Notes: generated from the sequence alone by a model not told the origin. Numbered from the stretch's first letter, positions 1 through 7,434 are shown. The stretch is 13,717 nucleotides of DNA from Baffinella frigidus (GCA_026770585.1 MU646325.1:708243-721959), one strand, 5' to 3'. Numbers and translations: made by a program.

Positions 1-97
1 GGGCAATCGGCCTCGTGAAATACCTGAACCCCCAACCCTAGACCCAAAAACCTGAATCAGCCCTGATCCTTGAACCCTGAACCCTAGACCGTAAAAC

Positions 98-1912
98 AGT
101 GACCGTGGCGTTGGAGTGTTTCCGCGGCGAGAGCTCGTCGATCTTGCGCTTTTTGTCGCCCCCTCCTGTGCTCTGCGACACTGCCTGCAAGGGTTTAGCG
201 TTCATGGTTCAGGGATTAGGCTTTAGGATTAGGGATTTTATGGTTTATGTTTAGGGTTTAGGGTTTTGAGTTTAGGGTTTAGGGTTTAGGGTTTAGGGTT
301 TAGGGTTTAGGGTTTAGGGTTTTGGGTGTAGGGTTTAGGGTGTATGGTGTAGGGTGTAGGGATTCGGGGTTCAGGGTCTATGGCACCTTGACAACGTCAT
401 CATGCTTCGGATACTTCCTCACGGCGAGATTAGGGAGTAGGGAAGAGGGGTTACCGTGTTTGGGGTTGAGGGTTTAGGGTTGAGGGTTGAGGGTTGAGGG
501 TTGAGGGTTCAGGATTCAGGGTGTATTGTTTATTGTTTATTGTTTATTGTCTATTGTTTATTGTTAATTGTTGAGTGGTCAGAGTTCAGGGCGAAGGTGT
601 AGGGGGAGTAGGCGTAAAGTTCAGGGGGCCGCATCTTAACAACGTCGGCGTGCGTCGGATACTTCCAGAGTTCGCTAGTGTTTGGTGTGCAGGGTTCTGG
701 GTTCTGGGTTGAGGGTTTAGGGCTCAGGTTTGAGGGTTCATGGTTACCCGGCAGCTGACTATGTAGGGTTTAGAAATTAGGGTTCGGGTTTGGGGTGCAG
801 GGTTTCGGGCTTAGGGTTGAAGGCACCTTAACAACATCATCATGCGTCGGATACTTCCAGAGGTCGCCCTCTTCCAGCACCTTGGTCAGTTCCAGAATCT
901 GCACGACACGAATCATCTCTCAATATCCCACGATTCCTAGCTCTGCGTGAGTCAAAATGAGGAGACCGGACGTTGATTTCCCGGGTCTCTGGTACTCATC
1001 CGTCAACACGTGGAAAGAAAACGAATAATCGTGTCTCATCACTCTCACTGGATTATCCGCAGGTTGGGAACACGGTTGAACGCACAAAGAGAGGCACGAT
1101 GCGGAACGGGGATGGCTGGCCGTTCCAGCATCTGCTCGCACGAAATCGCGTCTCACTCACCGTTTCCCAAAATTTTCTTTCTCTTGTGAGTTTTTAGACC
1201 GGCCGAAAACTGTGCAAACCGAACTATGCACAGCTACAATCCCCTTTTTGGAATCCAGAGGTCGCCCTCCTCAAGCACCTTGGTCATTTCCAGAATCTGC
1301 TCGAACGAAATCGTTTCTCACTCAACGCTTCCCAAAATTCGCTTTCTCAAAGTTTGTGAACCCGGCCTATATTTTGAAGAAGGGACCCCGATCCTGGTAG
1401 ATTTTTTTATTGGAAACTGTGGGAAAGTATGAGGATTGAAGTTTGGGAAGCATCCAGAAGGTACCATCTACCCCGTACGCTCGTCCGTACTCCCAAACCC
1501 GAAACTCTTCCCGGAATCCGGAACCCAGATCCTTGGACCCTGAACCTGGGACCCGGAAGAACATGGAACCTGGAACACGGAAATTCGAACACGGGACACG
1601 GGATCTGGGACCCGAAACCCTTTGAACCCGCATCCGGCCCAGTGTTTGATGTTGCCTCACGAAAGGTGCGAACAAAGACGTGCAGACGTGTCTGCAGTCG
1701 CCGCGAGGCGTGGAAAGACGGGGAGCGGCAAGCGTGAGGCACGGGGAAAGACGCACCTTGGCCGGCATTTTCTCATGGACAATGATCTCCGCCTCCACAG
1801 CCAACCGCGCGCGCAGCGCATCCACCCCCGACCGCCGCTCCTTCGCTACCTCCGTCTCGTGCGGCTTGTCGCCCCCGACCTTTGCCTTCTTGCCTTTTTG
1901 CGCCGCAGACAT
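98..1912 (-). CDS. PSME3: PA28/REG-gamma-like proteasome activator, 5' part (exons 1-3), runs off the left edge
   Basis: Exon 1 is 1912-1757 (52 codons, donor AAG|GTGCGT). Exon 2 is 898-827 (24 codons, acceptor TCGTGCAG, donor AAG|GTGCCT). Exon 3 starts at 184 after TTGCAG and ends near 104 or 98. All three join in phase 0. Read together, exon 1 residues 30-52 (VDALRARLAVEAE..., ending MPAK) run into ILELTKVLEE. This matches, without a gap, the first helix of the PA28 family (pattern VDxxRxR...EAE..V....P.K.LEL...L.E). Exon 3 carries a basic, nuclear-localisation-like KKRKID, where PA28-gamma has a similar KKRR motif before its linker. Known family role: a heptameric ring that caps the 20S proteasome and opens its gate, nuclear for the gamma type. 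The C-terminal activation loop and helices lie outside the window. Intron 1 (1756-899) holds decayed exon 2 copies. The exon 3 donor is unsure. The assignment rests on recalled family patterns, without a search. Confidence 0.72.
190..365 (+). repeat. Interstitial telomere-like array, TTTAGGG type
   Basis: At least eight tandem TTTAGGG units lie at about 271-320, with degenerate units (TTTAGGA, TGTAGGG, TTTTGGG) on both sides. This is the telomere repeat type of plants and many algae. The G-rich strand reads rightward, so this is not a simple left chromosome end, which would show CCCTAAA on the plus strand. The array lies in intron 2 of the PA28-like gene. Confidence 0.9.
387..419 (-). pseudogene. 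Partial copy A of PA28-like exon 2 (3' part)
   Basis: On the minus strand this reads RKYPKHDDVVK followed by a GT donor (AAG|GTGCCA). It matches the last 10-11 codons of exon 2 (WKYPTHDDVVK at 827-859) with few changes, in the same frame and with the donor kept. The 5' part of the exon and its acceptor are missing. It sits between telomere-like arrays. Confidence 0.75.
462..514 (+). repeat. TTGAGGG heptamer array
   Basis: Four to five tandem TTGAGGG units with one TTTAGGG. This is a one-base variant of the TTTAGGG array further left with the 7-base period kept. Confidence 0.85.
523..574 (+). repeat. TTTATTG heptamer array
   Basis: About six tandem TTTATTG or near-identical units (one TCTATTG, one TTAATTG). 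The 7-base period equals that of the neighbouring telomere-like arrays, although the GGG block is lost. Confidence 0.85.
635..672 (-). pseudogene. Partial copy B of PA28-like exon 2 (3' part)
   Basis: On the minus strand this reads ELWKYPTHADVVK and matches the end of exon 2 at 827-863. The donor is lost: AAG is followed by AT, not GT. The upstream part of the exon is absent. It lies between heptamer-type sequence on both sides. Confidence 0.75.
1122..1200 (-). pseudogene. Copy E: intron 1 end and first bases of PA28-like exon 2
   Basis: The segment around 1122-1190 is similar to 1286-1350: both read, on the minus strand, through a GGGAA(A/G)CG(G/T)TGAGTGAGA-like stretch into GAGCAGAT and CTGGAA. 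Only about three exon codons remain (ATG CTG GAA), after which homology stops. It looks like an old tandem duplication covering the 3' splice-site region. Confidence 0.6.
1252..1350 (-). pseudogene. Copy D: 5' part of PA28-like exon 2 with upstream intron
   Basis: On the minus strand 1296-1255 reads ILEMTKVLEEGDLW after a CAG acceptor, then diverges. Against the exon at 898-827 it has one replacement (L to M) and several silent changes, which is the pattern left by a time under coding constraint. The KYPTHDDVVK part and the donor are missing. It could be the true start of exon 2 if the real gene is spliced differently, but copy C (827-898) is the only one with both splice sites. Confidence 0.7.
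1480..1635. repeat. Degenerate GGAACC/GGGACC-rich simple repeat
   Basis: A run of short units such as GGAACC, GGACCC, GGGACACGGG and TGAACC, with irregular 6-8 base spacing. It lies in intron 1 of the PA28-like gene. The open frames across it on both strands follow from this composition. Confidence 0.6.
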
Positions 1913-2434
1913 CCCTCCTTTCTTTTGGATTTCAAGGCGATCCTGGCAGTCTGCCGAGCGAACGCGGGGGATTTCGCCACTCGTTCAGACCGCTTCCGAG
2001 GCAGATACGGAGATGGTGCATCGACGAATAGGCCGGGGGACGAGGACAGGAGAGGCAACCTGCAAGGATGGACACACGGAGCGAGATGTTGCGCGAAGGG
2101 TGATTGGTGTCGGGTGTAGGGTGCAAAGAGAAGGTGGAGGGTGTATATTGTAGGGTGAGGGGTGTCAGGGTGTTAGGGTGAAATGGGGGATACCGGAGAA
2201 GAATCCGGAGAAGAGAGAGCTGCGCACAAGATCCAAAGTTCACTTTTGCTAAATCGATTTTTGGGGTTTAGCAATCCACAAAAATGGCTCCACCACGCAG
2301 TTGACCGAATTTTGAATCAACTTTTTCAAGTTTTTTCGGAAGGATCGACCGGTGGGGTGAGAGACACCGTCTCTCTCTCTCTCTCTCTTGTTCCCGGCAG
2401 TTGATTTTTCTGTCGAGTTCAAGCGCCAGTCAGG
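1913..2434. promoter_or_regulatory. Divergent intergenic region between the PA28-like gene and ARL3
   Basis: The two start codons face away from each other, 522 bp apart, so both promoters and 5' UTRs must lie here or in upstream introns. The segment 2110-2180 is a degenerate GGGTGTAGGGT-type telomere-like tract. A CT run (2370-2388) followed by TTGTTCCCGGCAG (ending at 2400) looks like a 3' splice site, so ARL3 may have a 5' UTR intron ending at 2400. I see no clear TATA box. Confidence 0.5.
2370..2388 (+). repeat. CT dinucleotide microsatellite
   Basis: About nine CT units, 47 bases before the ARL3 start codon. It may serve as the polypyrimidine tract of the CAG at 2398-2400. Confidence 0.9.
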
Positions 2435-5400
2435 ATGGGTCTTCTCACGCTGCTGCGCAAGCTCAAAAAGACGGACAAGGAGTTCCGCATCCTCGTGCTG
2501 GGGCTCGACAACGCGGGCAAGACCACCGCGCTGAAGAAGCTCGCTGACGAGGACATCACCCAGACCATGCCGACACAAGGGTTCAACATCAAGTCTGTGC
2601 TGCACGAGGGCTTCAAGCTCAACGTGTGGGATATCGGAGGTGCGCTCCCTGCCCTGCAGACCGCGCCGACCCACAAAAGGGGCGGAGCAGCTTCCTCGCA
2701 CCTCGCCCAGCCACTGGGGCGCTGCCAGACAAGGAAGGCGAACAGGGATGCAGGATCCTGATGTGACGTCGCGGGGTGGCAGGCCAAAAGTCGATCCGCC
2801 CGTACTGGCGGAACTACTTCGACCAGACTGACTCCCTGGTTCATCCCCCACCCCCTCCCGCCGAAACCCCGGGGAATCCCATGTGCCTGCTTCCGACTCA
2901 CAAGAGGGAGCGTGGATTGTGTTCCAGAGCTGGAAGCCGTCGCGCCCAGCAACCACAGCAACCACGGGGCAGGAGGGTGCAGGGAGGAGCGCAGCTTCCG
3001 TGCGCTGACGAACCTAATCAACTAAATTGAGGCCGTTCACTACGCGGGTCTGAGCGATCAGATCGATGCTGCTTTCTGTGAGAGAATCCTGCACCAGTGG
3101 CTCACGCGGCGGCATCTTTCCTGCATGGCACGTTTTTTTTGCTTCGTTCTCGCTGCTGCGAATCCTGTCCTGCTGCATCTCCAGATCCACACAGCGGGCT
3201 ACGAAGGGATTCTTGGTGTCTCGGACACCAAGAATCAGTTAGGATGTCCGTAGGACGTAGGAACGACCCCATTTCCCCACGGCTATCCTACCGTAAGTTC
3301 CTAGGGATTATCCACGAATGGGTTATCCACGAAATCCCTTCGTAGTCTGCAGCGTGGGCTGTGGATTGTCGGAAGAAACCCTGTCCTCAAGAACCCCTGT
3401 TCTTCTAGGTGTACGTGATCGATTGCTCGGACCGCCGGAGGATGGACGAGACGGGCGCGGAGCTGCAGTCCCTGCTCGAGGTGTGCGCCTTCTCTCAATC
3501 ACATCACGCGTTACACAGTTCGCGTGCAACTAACCCTGCGTCCCTACGAGCCTACCGTAGAGACGGGCGCGGAGCTGCAGTCGCTGCTCGAGATCAAACC
3601 CCTAGTTCTAGCTAGAACTCCGAACTGCAAAGTCGCGTTTAGAACTCAAAGTTTTCAGGCGTCGAGACGCATCCCAGCGCTGCCTCACTCGGGTGGGCTG
3701 TCAGACTATTCTCGAGTTGGCATGTTGGGTGTGCGGTACAAATCCGTCCACTTGGGAGACGAGATGGGTGCAGTGTCGCTGCTCGAGGTCAAGACCCGAT
3801 CTCTGCCTGGCTCGGGTTGACCTTGTGGACTATTCTCAAGTTGACATGCTGGGTTTGCGGTGCAACTCCGTCGACTTCGAAGCGGGAAAGTGGCTCACTA
3901 TATTGGTTAGACCAATGGGTTGTGTGGGAGGGGATGTCAGTGTCTGCTAGGAGCCCCTAGCGCGTTTCAAGAAAAGCGGCTTGGAAGCGGTTGGGACAGA
4001 CATTCTTTTGAAGCATTGACTTGAAAACCCATTATTTCCCCTGTGCTGTGAGCTTCCACTGGAAATCACTCCGCTCCCACCGCATCCCACCTCAGCTAGC
4101 ATCAGCCCTCGCATGAGTCAGAACGCTGCCCGCCTGTCGGGCAGGTTTTCATGTTGTGCAAAGTCGAGGGCGGGTCGGGTTCGGGGCGCCCTGACTGGAA
4201 ACCCGACCCGGCCTGGATTGGCTTAGGCAGGGAAACGGTTTCCATCCGGAGGAGGGCCCGTCGTGCCGGGGGGGCTTTTTATTATTGTTATTCGTTGCTT
4301 GGCAAATACACCATGTGGTGCAAGAACGTCACCTTGCACCACAGGCAGTGAATTTTGCAAGAGGGTAGTAAGCCTCCTCGCGTATTTGTGTAGTAATCTG
4401 TTCCCAGGTGTCTCACCCGCTCCTAGGCCTGATCTGATGCACGCGCTCGTGTTTCCTGCTCAAAAGTCTTGTCTTGGCCTTGTGAGCGTAAAACCAAAAG
4501 ATCATGCTAGCGCGGCGCAAGTCTGTAGAGGTGTTCGTTATCCGATGCGGTGTGCGGTGCCTGATATCGAATGGGGCGTGAATTGTCTGGTGGCTAATGT
4601 CTGATTGGGCGTGAATTCTACGACGGATCATGTCTGATGGGCGTGAATTATATGGTTCTTGGTGTCGAATCCTAACCCGGAACCCCAAACCCCAAACCCT
4701 AAACCAGGAGGAGAAGCTTGCGGGGGTGCCGCTTCTCATCTTCGCTAACAAGCAGGATCTTCTCAACGCCCTGCCGCCCGATGAGGTAACCTTTTTCGTT
4801 ATTGCTCTCAAACCTAGGTAAGAGCCTATAGCCTAGGCAAAAACATATACCCTGGGTAACGTCATGTGTTGTCTCTGGAAAGAGCATACAGCTTCTCATC
4901 TTTGCTAAGAAGCAGGATCTTCTCAACGCCCTCCTGCCCGATGAGGTACCGCGAACCCTACACTCTAGACCATACACCCTAAACCGTAACACCACACACT
5001 GCGCTTCTCGCAGATCGCCTCATTTATTTATGTGGAACTAATCACGAATTGCTCGGTACAAAAACATGTTATTAAACCGACATTTCGACCAGATTTTTGT
5101 TCAACAGTTCCTTGAGCGCCCATGACGGTAGGCTACATGCTCCTGTGTGGCTGTCAGGAGCATATCGCCTACCGTTGTAGCTCCGCGCAGAGAGGCACCC
5201 ATCCAGAGTCGGGAGTGGCGGGAGTCTCTCTGTCCCCCTTCCTGGCTGACTGCGGGGCTGAGTGCGGGGATGGAAAGGTGAACCGTCTCAGGTCCGTTTG
5301 ATGCACTAGTGCGTTAGTGTACCTCTGCAGGACCCTATACCCAGGAACAGGCCTCTACCTAGGACCAGGAATGTTCCGTTTTGTGTGGGGGGTACTAGTC

Positions 5401-6023
5401 TGCCCCTCCCGCCCCGCCCCTCTTAAGTTGTGGGGTGAACGCGGCCAGATCACGCGCGCTGTCCACTTTGCTACTGGCAATCGGAGGTCTCAGTAGTTCA
5501 TTGGTACCTCCCTCATAAGGAGGCGTGCCCCCCTCGGACCCTACAGAAGGCCTATGCCTATGGCCCTGCATTGGTTCCAGGGAGGGGGGGGGGGGCTCCT
5601 TACCAGCGAGATGCCCCTGAAGTAGTTGGCACAGGTCTCTGCCTGGACAATCTCCTGGTCCAGCCCAGCGTTGAATCACGATTTCAGGTCTGTGATGGTG
5701 AGGAGGGGCAGCATGCACACTCATGCTCGACCGTGTCTCTCTCTCTCCCCCAGCCCTGCACCTACGCCTTCCGCGGTGCTGCTGCGTGGTCAATACACGA
5801 TGCCGTCCCTCCCCCTAGACCCTCCACCCCAACTAGCACCTTCTATCGTAAAGTTACAACTCTCTCTTGACACAACCTCCAACCCCCTCAGGTGACGGAG
5901 GCCCTGGCATTGCACAACATCCGGGATCGCGTGTGGCACATCCAGCCGTGCTCGGCCAAGACGGGGGAAGGGCTCACCGCGGGCATGGAGTGGCTCGTGA
6001 GCAACATCTCTGCTAACAAGTAA
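2435..6023 (+). CDS. ARL3: ARL3, ADP-ribosylation factor-like small GTPase (5 exons, complete)
   Basis: Exons are 2435-2639, 2783-2838, 3409-3480, 4708-4785 and 5892-6023. They join to 180 codons plus TAA, against about 182 in animal ARL3. All introns are GT-AG (143, 570, 1227 and 1106 bases). Visible motifs: P-loop GLDNAGKT at 23-30; effector T47 in [10 protein letters not shown]; switch II WDIGGQ at 65-70 with catalytic Q70; NKQD at 125-128; CSAK at 157-160. The amphipathic N-terminus [11 protein letters not shown] and IRDRVWHIQ near residue 150 are typical of ARL3 rather than ARF. Known role: GTP-bound ARL3 releases lipidated cargo from UNC119 and PDE6D carriers inside the cilium, with ARL13B as exchange factor and RP2 as GAP. 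The gene therefore suggests a flagellated organism. The introns are rich in repeats and decayed exon copies. Every GTPase motif is intact, so the gene is probably functional. Confidence 0.96.
3199..3345. repeat. Short inverted-repeat element in ARL3 intron 2
   Basis: The outer arms CTACGAAGGGATT (3199-3211) and AATCCCTTCGTAG (3333-3345) are perfect complements. Overlapping the left arm is a second perfect hairpin, ATTCTTGGTGTC (3209-3220) with GACACCAAGAAT (3224-3235) and a 3-base loop. TTATCCACGAA is repeated at 3308-3318 and 3323-3333. The size and termini suggest a MITE-like insertion, but no target duplication is obvious. Confidence 0.6.
3560..3592 (+). pseudogene. Decayed copy of the 3' end of ARL3 exon 3
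   Basis: These 33 bases match exon 3 at 3448-3480 with a single difference, 112 bases downstream. They encode [11 protein letters not shown], but the donor GT is replaced by AT and no acceptor or 5' part is present. It lies in intron 3 directly after the real exon. Confidence 0.85.
3680..3888 (+). repeat. Two 124-base tandem units, the first including a third exon 3 remnant
   Basis: The unit at 3680-3765 recurs at 3804-3888. For example ACTATTCTCGAGTTGGCATG corresponds to ACTATTCTCAAGTTGACATG, an offset of 124 bases with scattered substitutions. Between them 3761-3787 (GAGATGGGTGCAG...CTGCTCGAG) is a shortened third copy of the exon 3 end, followed by GTCAAG. Confidence 0.7.
4171..4210. repeat. 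Hairpin, 11-bp perfect stem
   Basis: CGGGTCGGGTT (4171-4181) pairs with AACCCGACCCG (4200-4210) across an 18-base loop, in ARL3 intron 3. Confidence 0.6.
4314..4343. repeat. Hairpin, 11-bp perfect stem
   Basis: TGTGGTGCAAG (4314-4324) pairs with CTTGCACCACA (4333-4343) across an 8-base loop, in ARL3 intron 3. Confidence 0.6.
4560..4672 (+). repeat. Three degenerate tandem units containing GGGCGTGAATT
   Basis: GGGCGTGAATT occurs three times, each after a CTGAT-type lead, with a 32-40 base period. The units lie just upstream of the telomere-like tract that precedes ARL3 exon 4. Confidence 0.65.
4671..4707 (+). repeat. Telomere-like C-strand tract forming the exon 4 acceptor
   Basis: Tandem heptamers of the CCCCAAA and CCCTAAA type run straight into CCAG|GAGGAG, so the polypyrimidine-like tract and the AG of ARL3 intron 3 are made of telomere-type sequence. 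Here the C-rich strand is on plus, the reverse of the arrays at the left end. Confidence 0.8.
4892..4945 (+). pseudogene. Duplicated copy of ARL3 exon 4 (3' 54 bases) with splice sites
   Basis: The 55 bases at 4891-4945 match 4731-4785 at exactly 160 bases offset, with four differences. The copy follows CATACAG, ends in GAG|GTACCG and is 54 bases in phase 0, so it could splice as a cassette exon. It encodes [18 protein letters not shown]: the guanine-specificity motif NKQD has become KKQD, and the first eight residues of exon 4 are missing. A protein using it in place of exon 4 would be defective. Telomere-like CCCTA-type sequence follows at 4957-4985. Confidence 0.85.
5125..5175. repeat. Long imperfect hairpin in ARL3 intron 4
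   Basis: The 21-base arms 5125-5145 (ACGGTAGGCTAC...) and 5155-5175 (...TCGCCTACCGT) pair with two mismatches across a 9-base loop. It may be a tiny palindromic element or a structured intronic RNA. Confidence 0.7.
5499..5619. mobile_element. MITE family copy 1 (diverged), in ARL3 intron 4
   Basis: The left end CATTGGTACCTCCCTCATAA and right end CCAGCGAGATGCCCCTG are diverged versions of the family ends. The core GGACCCTACAGAAGGCCTAT is shared with the copies at 6705, 7435 and 13440. The flanks CAGTAGTT (5491-5498) and AAGTAGTT (5620-5627) look like an 8-base target duplication with one mismatch. Confidence 0.8.
5734..5832 (+). repeat. Left arm of an inverted duplication around ARL3 exon 5
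   Basis: This arm matches the reverse complement of 6240-6336 over about 100 bases, with roughly 85-90% identity by eye. It opens with CTCTCTCCCCCAG, like a 3' splice site, and reads [18 protein letters not shown] in one frame. The other arm gives PCISAFRGAATWSMHDAV. The changes are both silent and replacing, so coding constraint is not shown. Confidence 0.75.
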
Positions 6024-6239
6024 GCACCCGCGCCCAGAGATTCGTAAATCAACTCGGTGTGGTACAAATTGTAATACTCAGAGACTTTTGAAAAGAGGTT
6101 GGTCCTTGAAAATCCCTGGGGTTTACGATTTGTGCCAGAACGAGTTGCTTTGAGAATTGTCATTTCAGGTTCTGGTACTATTCATGTGCACGCTGCGTGA
6201 AGTCCGCTGTGTAGTGTGGTAGGGCAGGCCATGAGTAGG

Positions 6240-6336
6240 GCCCTAGGGGCTGAGGGCCTAGGGGGAGAGACCGCATCGTGCATTGACCACGTGGCAGCAC
6301 CGCGGAAGGCCGAGATGCAGGGCTGGGAGAGAGACT
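6240..6336 (-). repeat. Right arm of the inverted duplication, downstream of ARL3
   Basis: Inverted counterpart of 5734-5832. The two arms enclose ARL3 exon 5 and the start of its 3' region. Between the stop codon and this arm (6024-6239) I see no gene or clear polyadenylation signal. Confidence 0.75.
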
Positions 6337-6541
6337 CATGGCAATGAGTAGGGCTTGCGCTGACTGTGAGGCGGGCCCGTCCTAGGGTCCGTCCCATGAC
6401 AGTGAATTGCCCCTTTGCTGAAGAAGGGCCTATCCCATGCTAGTCCGCGTGTAGGAAGGGCAGGCCGATGTGTGTTTGTGCCAGGATGTTTTGGATATGC
6501 TGACGTGTGGGGTGTTGGACACACGGTTTGGGGGTGCGGTG

Positions 6542-6632
6542 CAGGGGCACCTCGCTCATAAGAAACTGCCCCCCCCTAGGAACACCAAAGGGTCCTAGGG
6601 GGGGGCAGTTTCTTATGAGCGAGGTACCCCTG
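6542..6632. mobile_element. MITE family copy 2, core-deleted (91 bp)
   Basis: CAGGGGCACCTCGCTCATAA at the left and its near-perfect complement ending in CCCCTG at the right pair over about 38 bases. The middle ~25 bases present in longer copies are missing, so the element is almost one continuous palindrome. Confidence 0.9.
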
Positions 6633-6683
6633 TGGGCCTAAGTAGGAGCCTACGTCCTCCTGTGGGCCAAATACGACCCCATC

Positions 6684-6920
6684 GCCACTTGAGGGATACG
6701 TGTACAGGGGTACATATCTCATAAGAAAGCGCCTCCTCCTAGGACCCTACAGTAGGCCTATGCCTAGGGCCCTATGGTGGTCCTGGGGGGGGGAAGCTTT
6801 CTTATGAGCGAGGTACCCCTATCCCTTGAGTGGCCAGTAGGCGCATACGCCCTGCCGTAGGGCCCTAGGATCTGCCTAGGACCTCTTGGCTGTCAAATTC
6901 TGGCCACTCAAGAGATAGGG
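6684..6920. repeat. Nested inverted repeats around MITE copy 3
   Basis: GCCACTTGAGGGA (6684-6696) pairs with TCCCTTGAGTGGCC (6822-6835) on the two sides of the MITE. The same 6817-6837 segment also pairs, 20 of 21 bases, with 6900-6920 (CTGGCCACTCAAGAGATAGG) to its right. One segment is thus the shared arm of two adjacent inverted repeats. A diverged match to the 6670-6700 flank lies at 9966-9995, beside the degenerate half-element. Confidence 0.8.
6705..6820. mobile_element. MITE family copy 3 (116 bp)
   Basis: The left end is CAGGGGTACATATCTCATAA and the right end is AGCGAGGTACCCCT. The core CCTAGGACCCTACAGTAGGC through CCTAGGGCCCTATGGTGGTC is close to the family consensus. It is nested inside the larger inverted repeat 6684-6837. 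Confidence 0.9.
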
Positions 6921-6977
6921 TTCGGGCCGACGCGCGTGCACGATCCTTGCGTGCCAGTGCATGGCCCAGGAGCACTC

Positions 6978-6997
6978 TAGTGGAGTTAACTCCACTA
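6978..6997. repeat. 20-bp perfect palindrome
   Basis: TAGTGGAGTTAACTCCACTA is its own complement. It resembles in form the GTAGGGAATTCCCTAC palindromes at 9833 and 9853, and may be the end or junction of another palindromic element. Confidence 0.75.
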
Positions 6998-7006
6998 TTC
7001 CATTCT

Positions 7007-7061
7007 TCAGGGCCTGATGGCTTCGCGTCAACCCTAATCCCTCAACCCTCAGCCCTCAGCC

Positions 7062-7128
<67 letters not shown>

Positions 7129-7161
7129 ACCAACCCGCAGGGCCTAATGACGTCGCGTCAA
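7007..7161 (+). repeat. CCCTCAA minisatellite flanked by a direct repeat
   Basis: About 14 units of CCCTCAA or CCCTCAG (7031-7134) lie between 7007-7031 (CAGGGCCTGATGG...) and 7137-7161 (CAGGGCCTAATGA...). These 25-base flanks, ending in TCGCGTCAA, differ at only a few positions. The unit is a one-base variant of the telomeric CCCTAAA. The proline-rich open frame here is only this repeat. Confidence 0.85.
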
Positions 7162-7434
7162 GCTGTGTTCATGCCGTCGAGAGGTGAAGGCGGGACGCAA
7201 AGTGCCGAGGAGTGTGGGGGGGGCGGGGCTCTGCTTGGGGATGGGGCGGAGGGGGGGTTAGGTCAGCTGCGGGTAGGGAGTGGGCAGGGTGTGGGCAGGT
7301 CGCTTTGTGAGTAAAGTGGCAACATGCATCTTGCGAGTTGGATACAGGGTTTGCTCGCGATGAAGGACACACGCCGCCCCTAGCTAGGGCCGTGCCCACG
7401 CACCTAGGGCCGCATTCACCCTGCGAGCGTGATA
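7162..7434. other. No gene seen
   Basis: G-rich, low-complexity sequence with a few copies of the word CTAGGGCCG. I see no conserved coding frame or structural element here. Confidence 0.5.

Noticed and set aside
1-380. Left chromosome end
   Set aside because: The G-rich telomere strand has the wrong orientation for a left end, and an exon-like sequence lies further left at 98-184.
1367-1756. Continuation of the minus-strand frame beyond PA28-like exon 1
   Set aside because: A good donor at 1756/1755 ends the exon where family similarity stops. Beyond it the frame runs through degenerate GGAACC-type repeat.
1622-2153. Plus-strand open frames opposite PA28-like exon 1
   Set aside because: They are antisense shadows of the GC-rich exon, with arginine-rich composition and no recognisable domain.
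6947-7147. Proline/serine-rich open frame
   Set aside because: It is produced by the CCCTCAA array.
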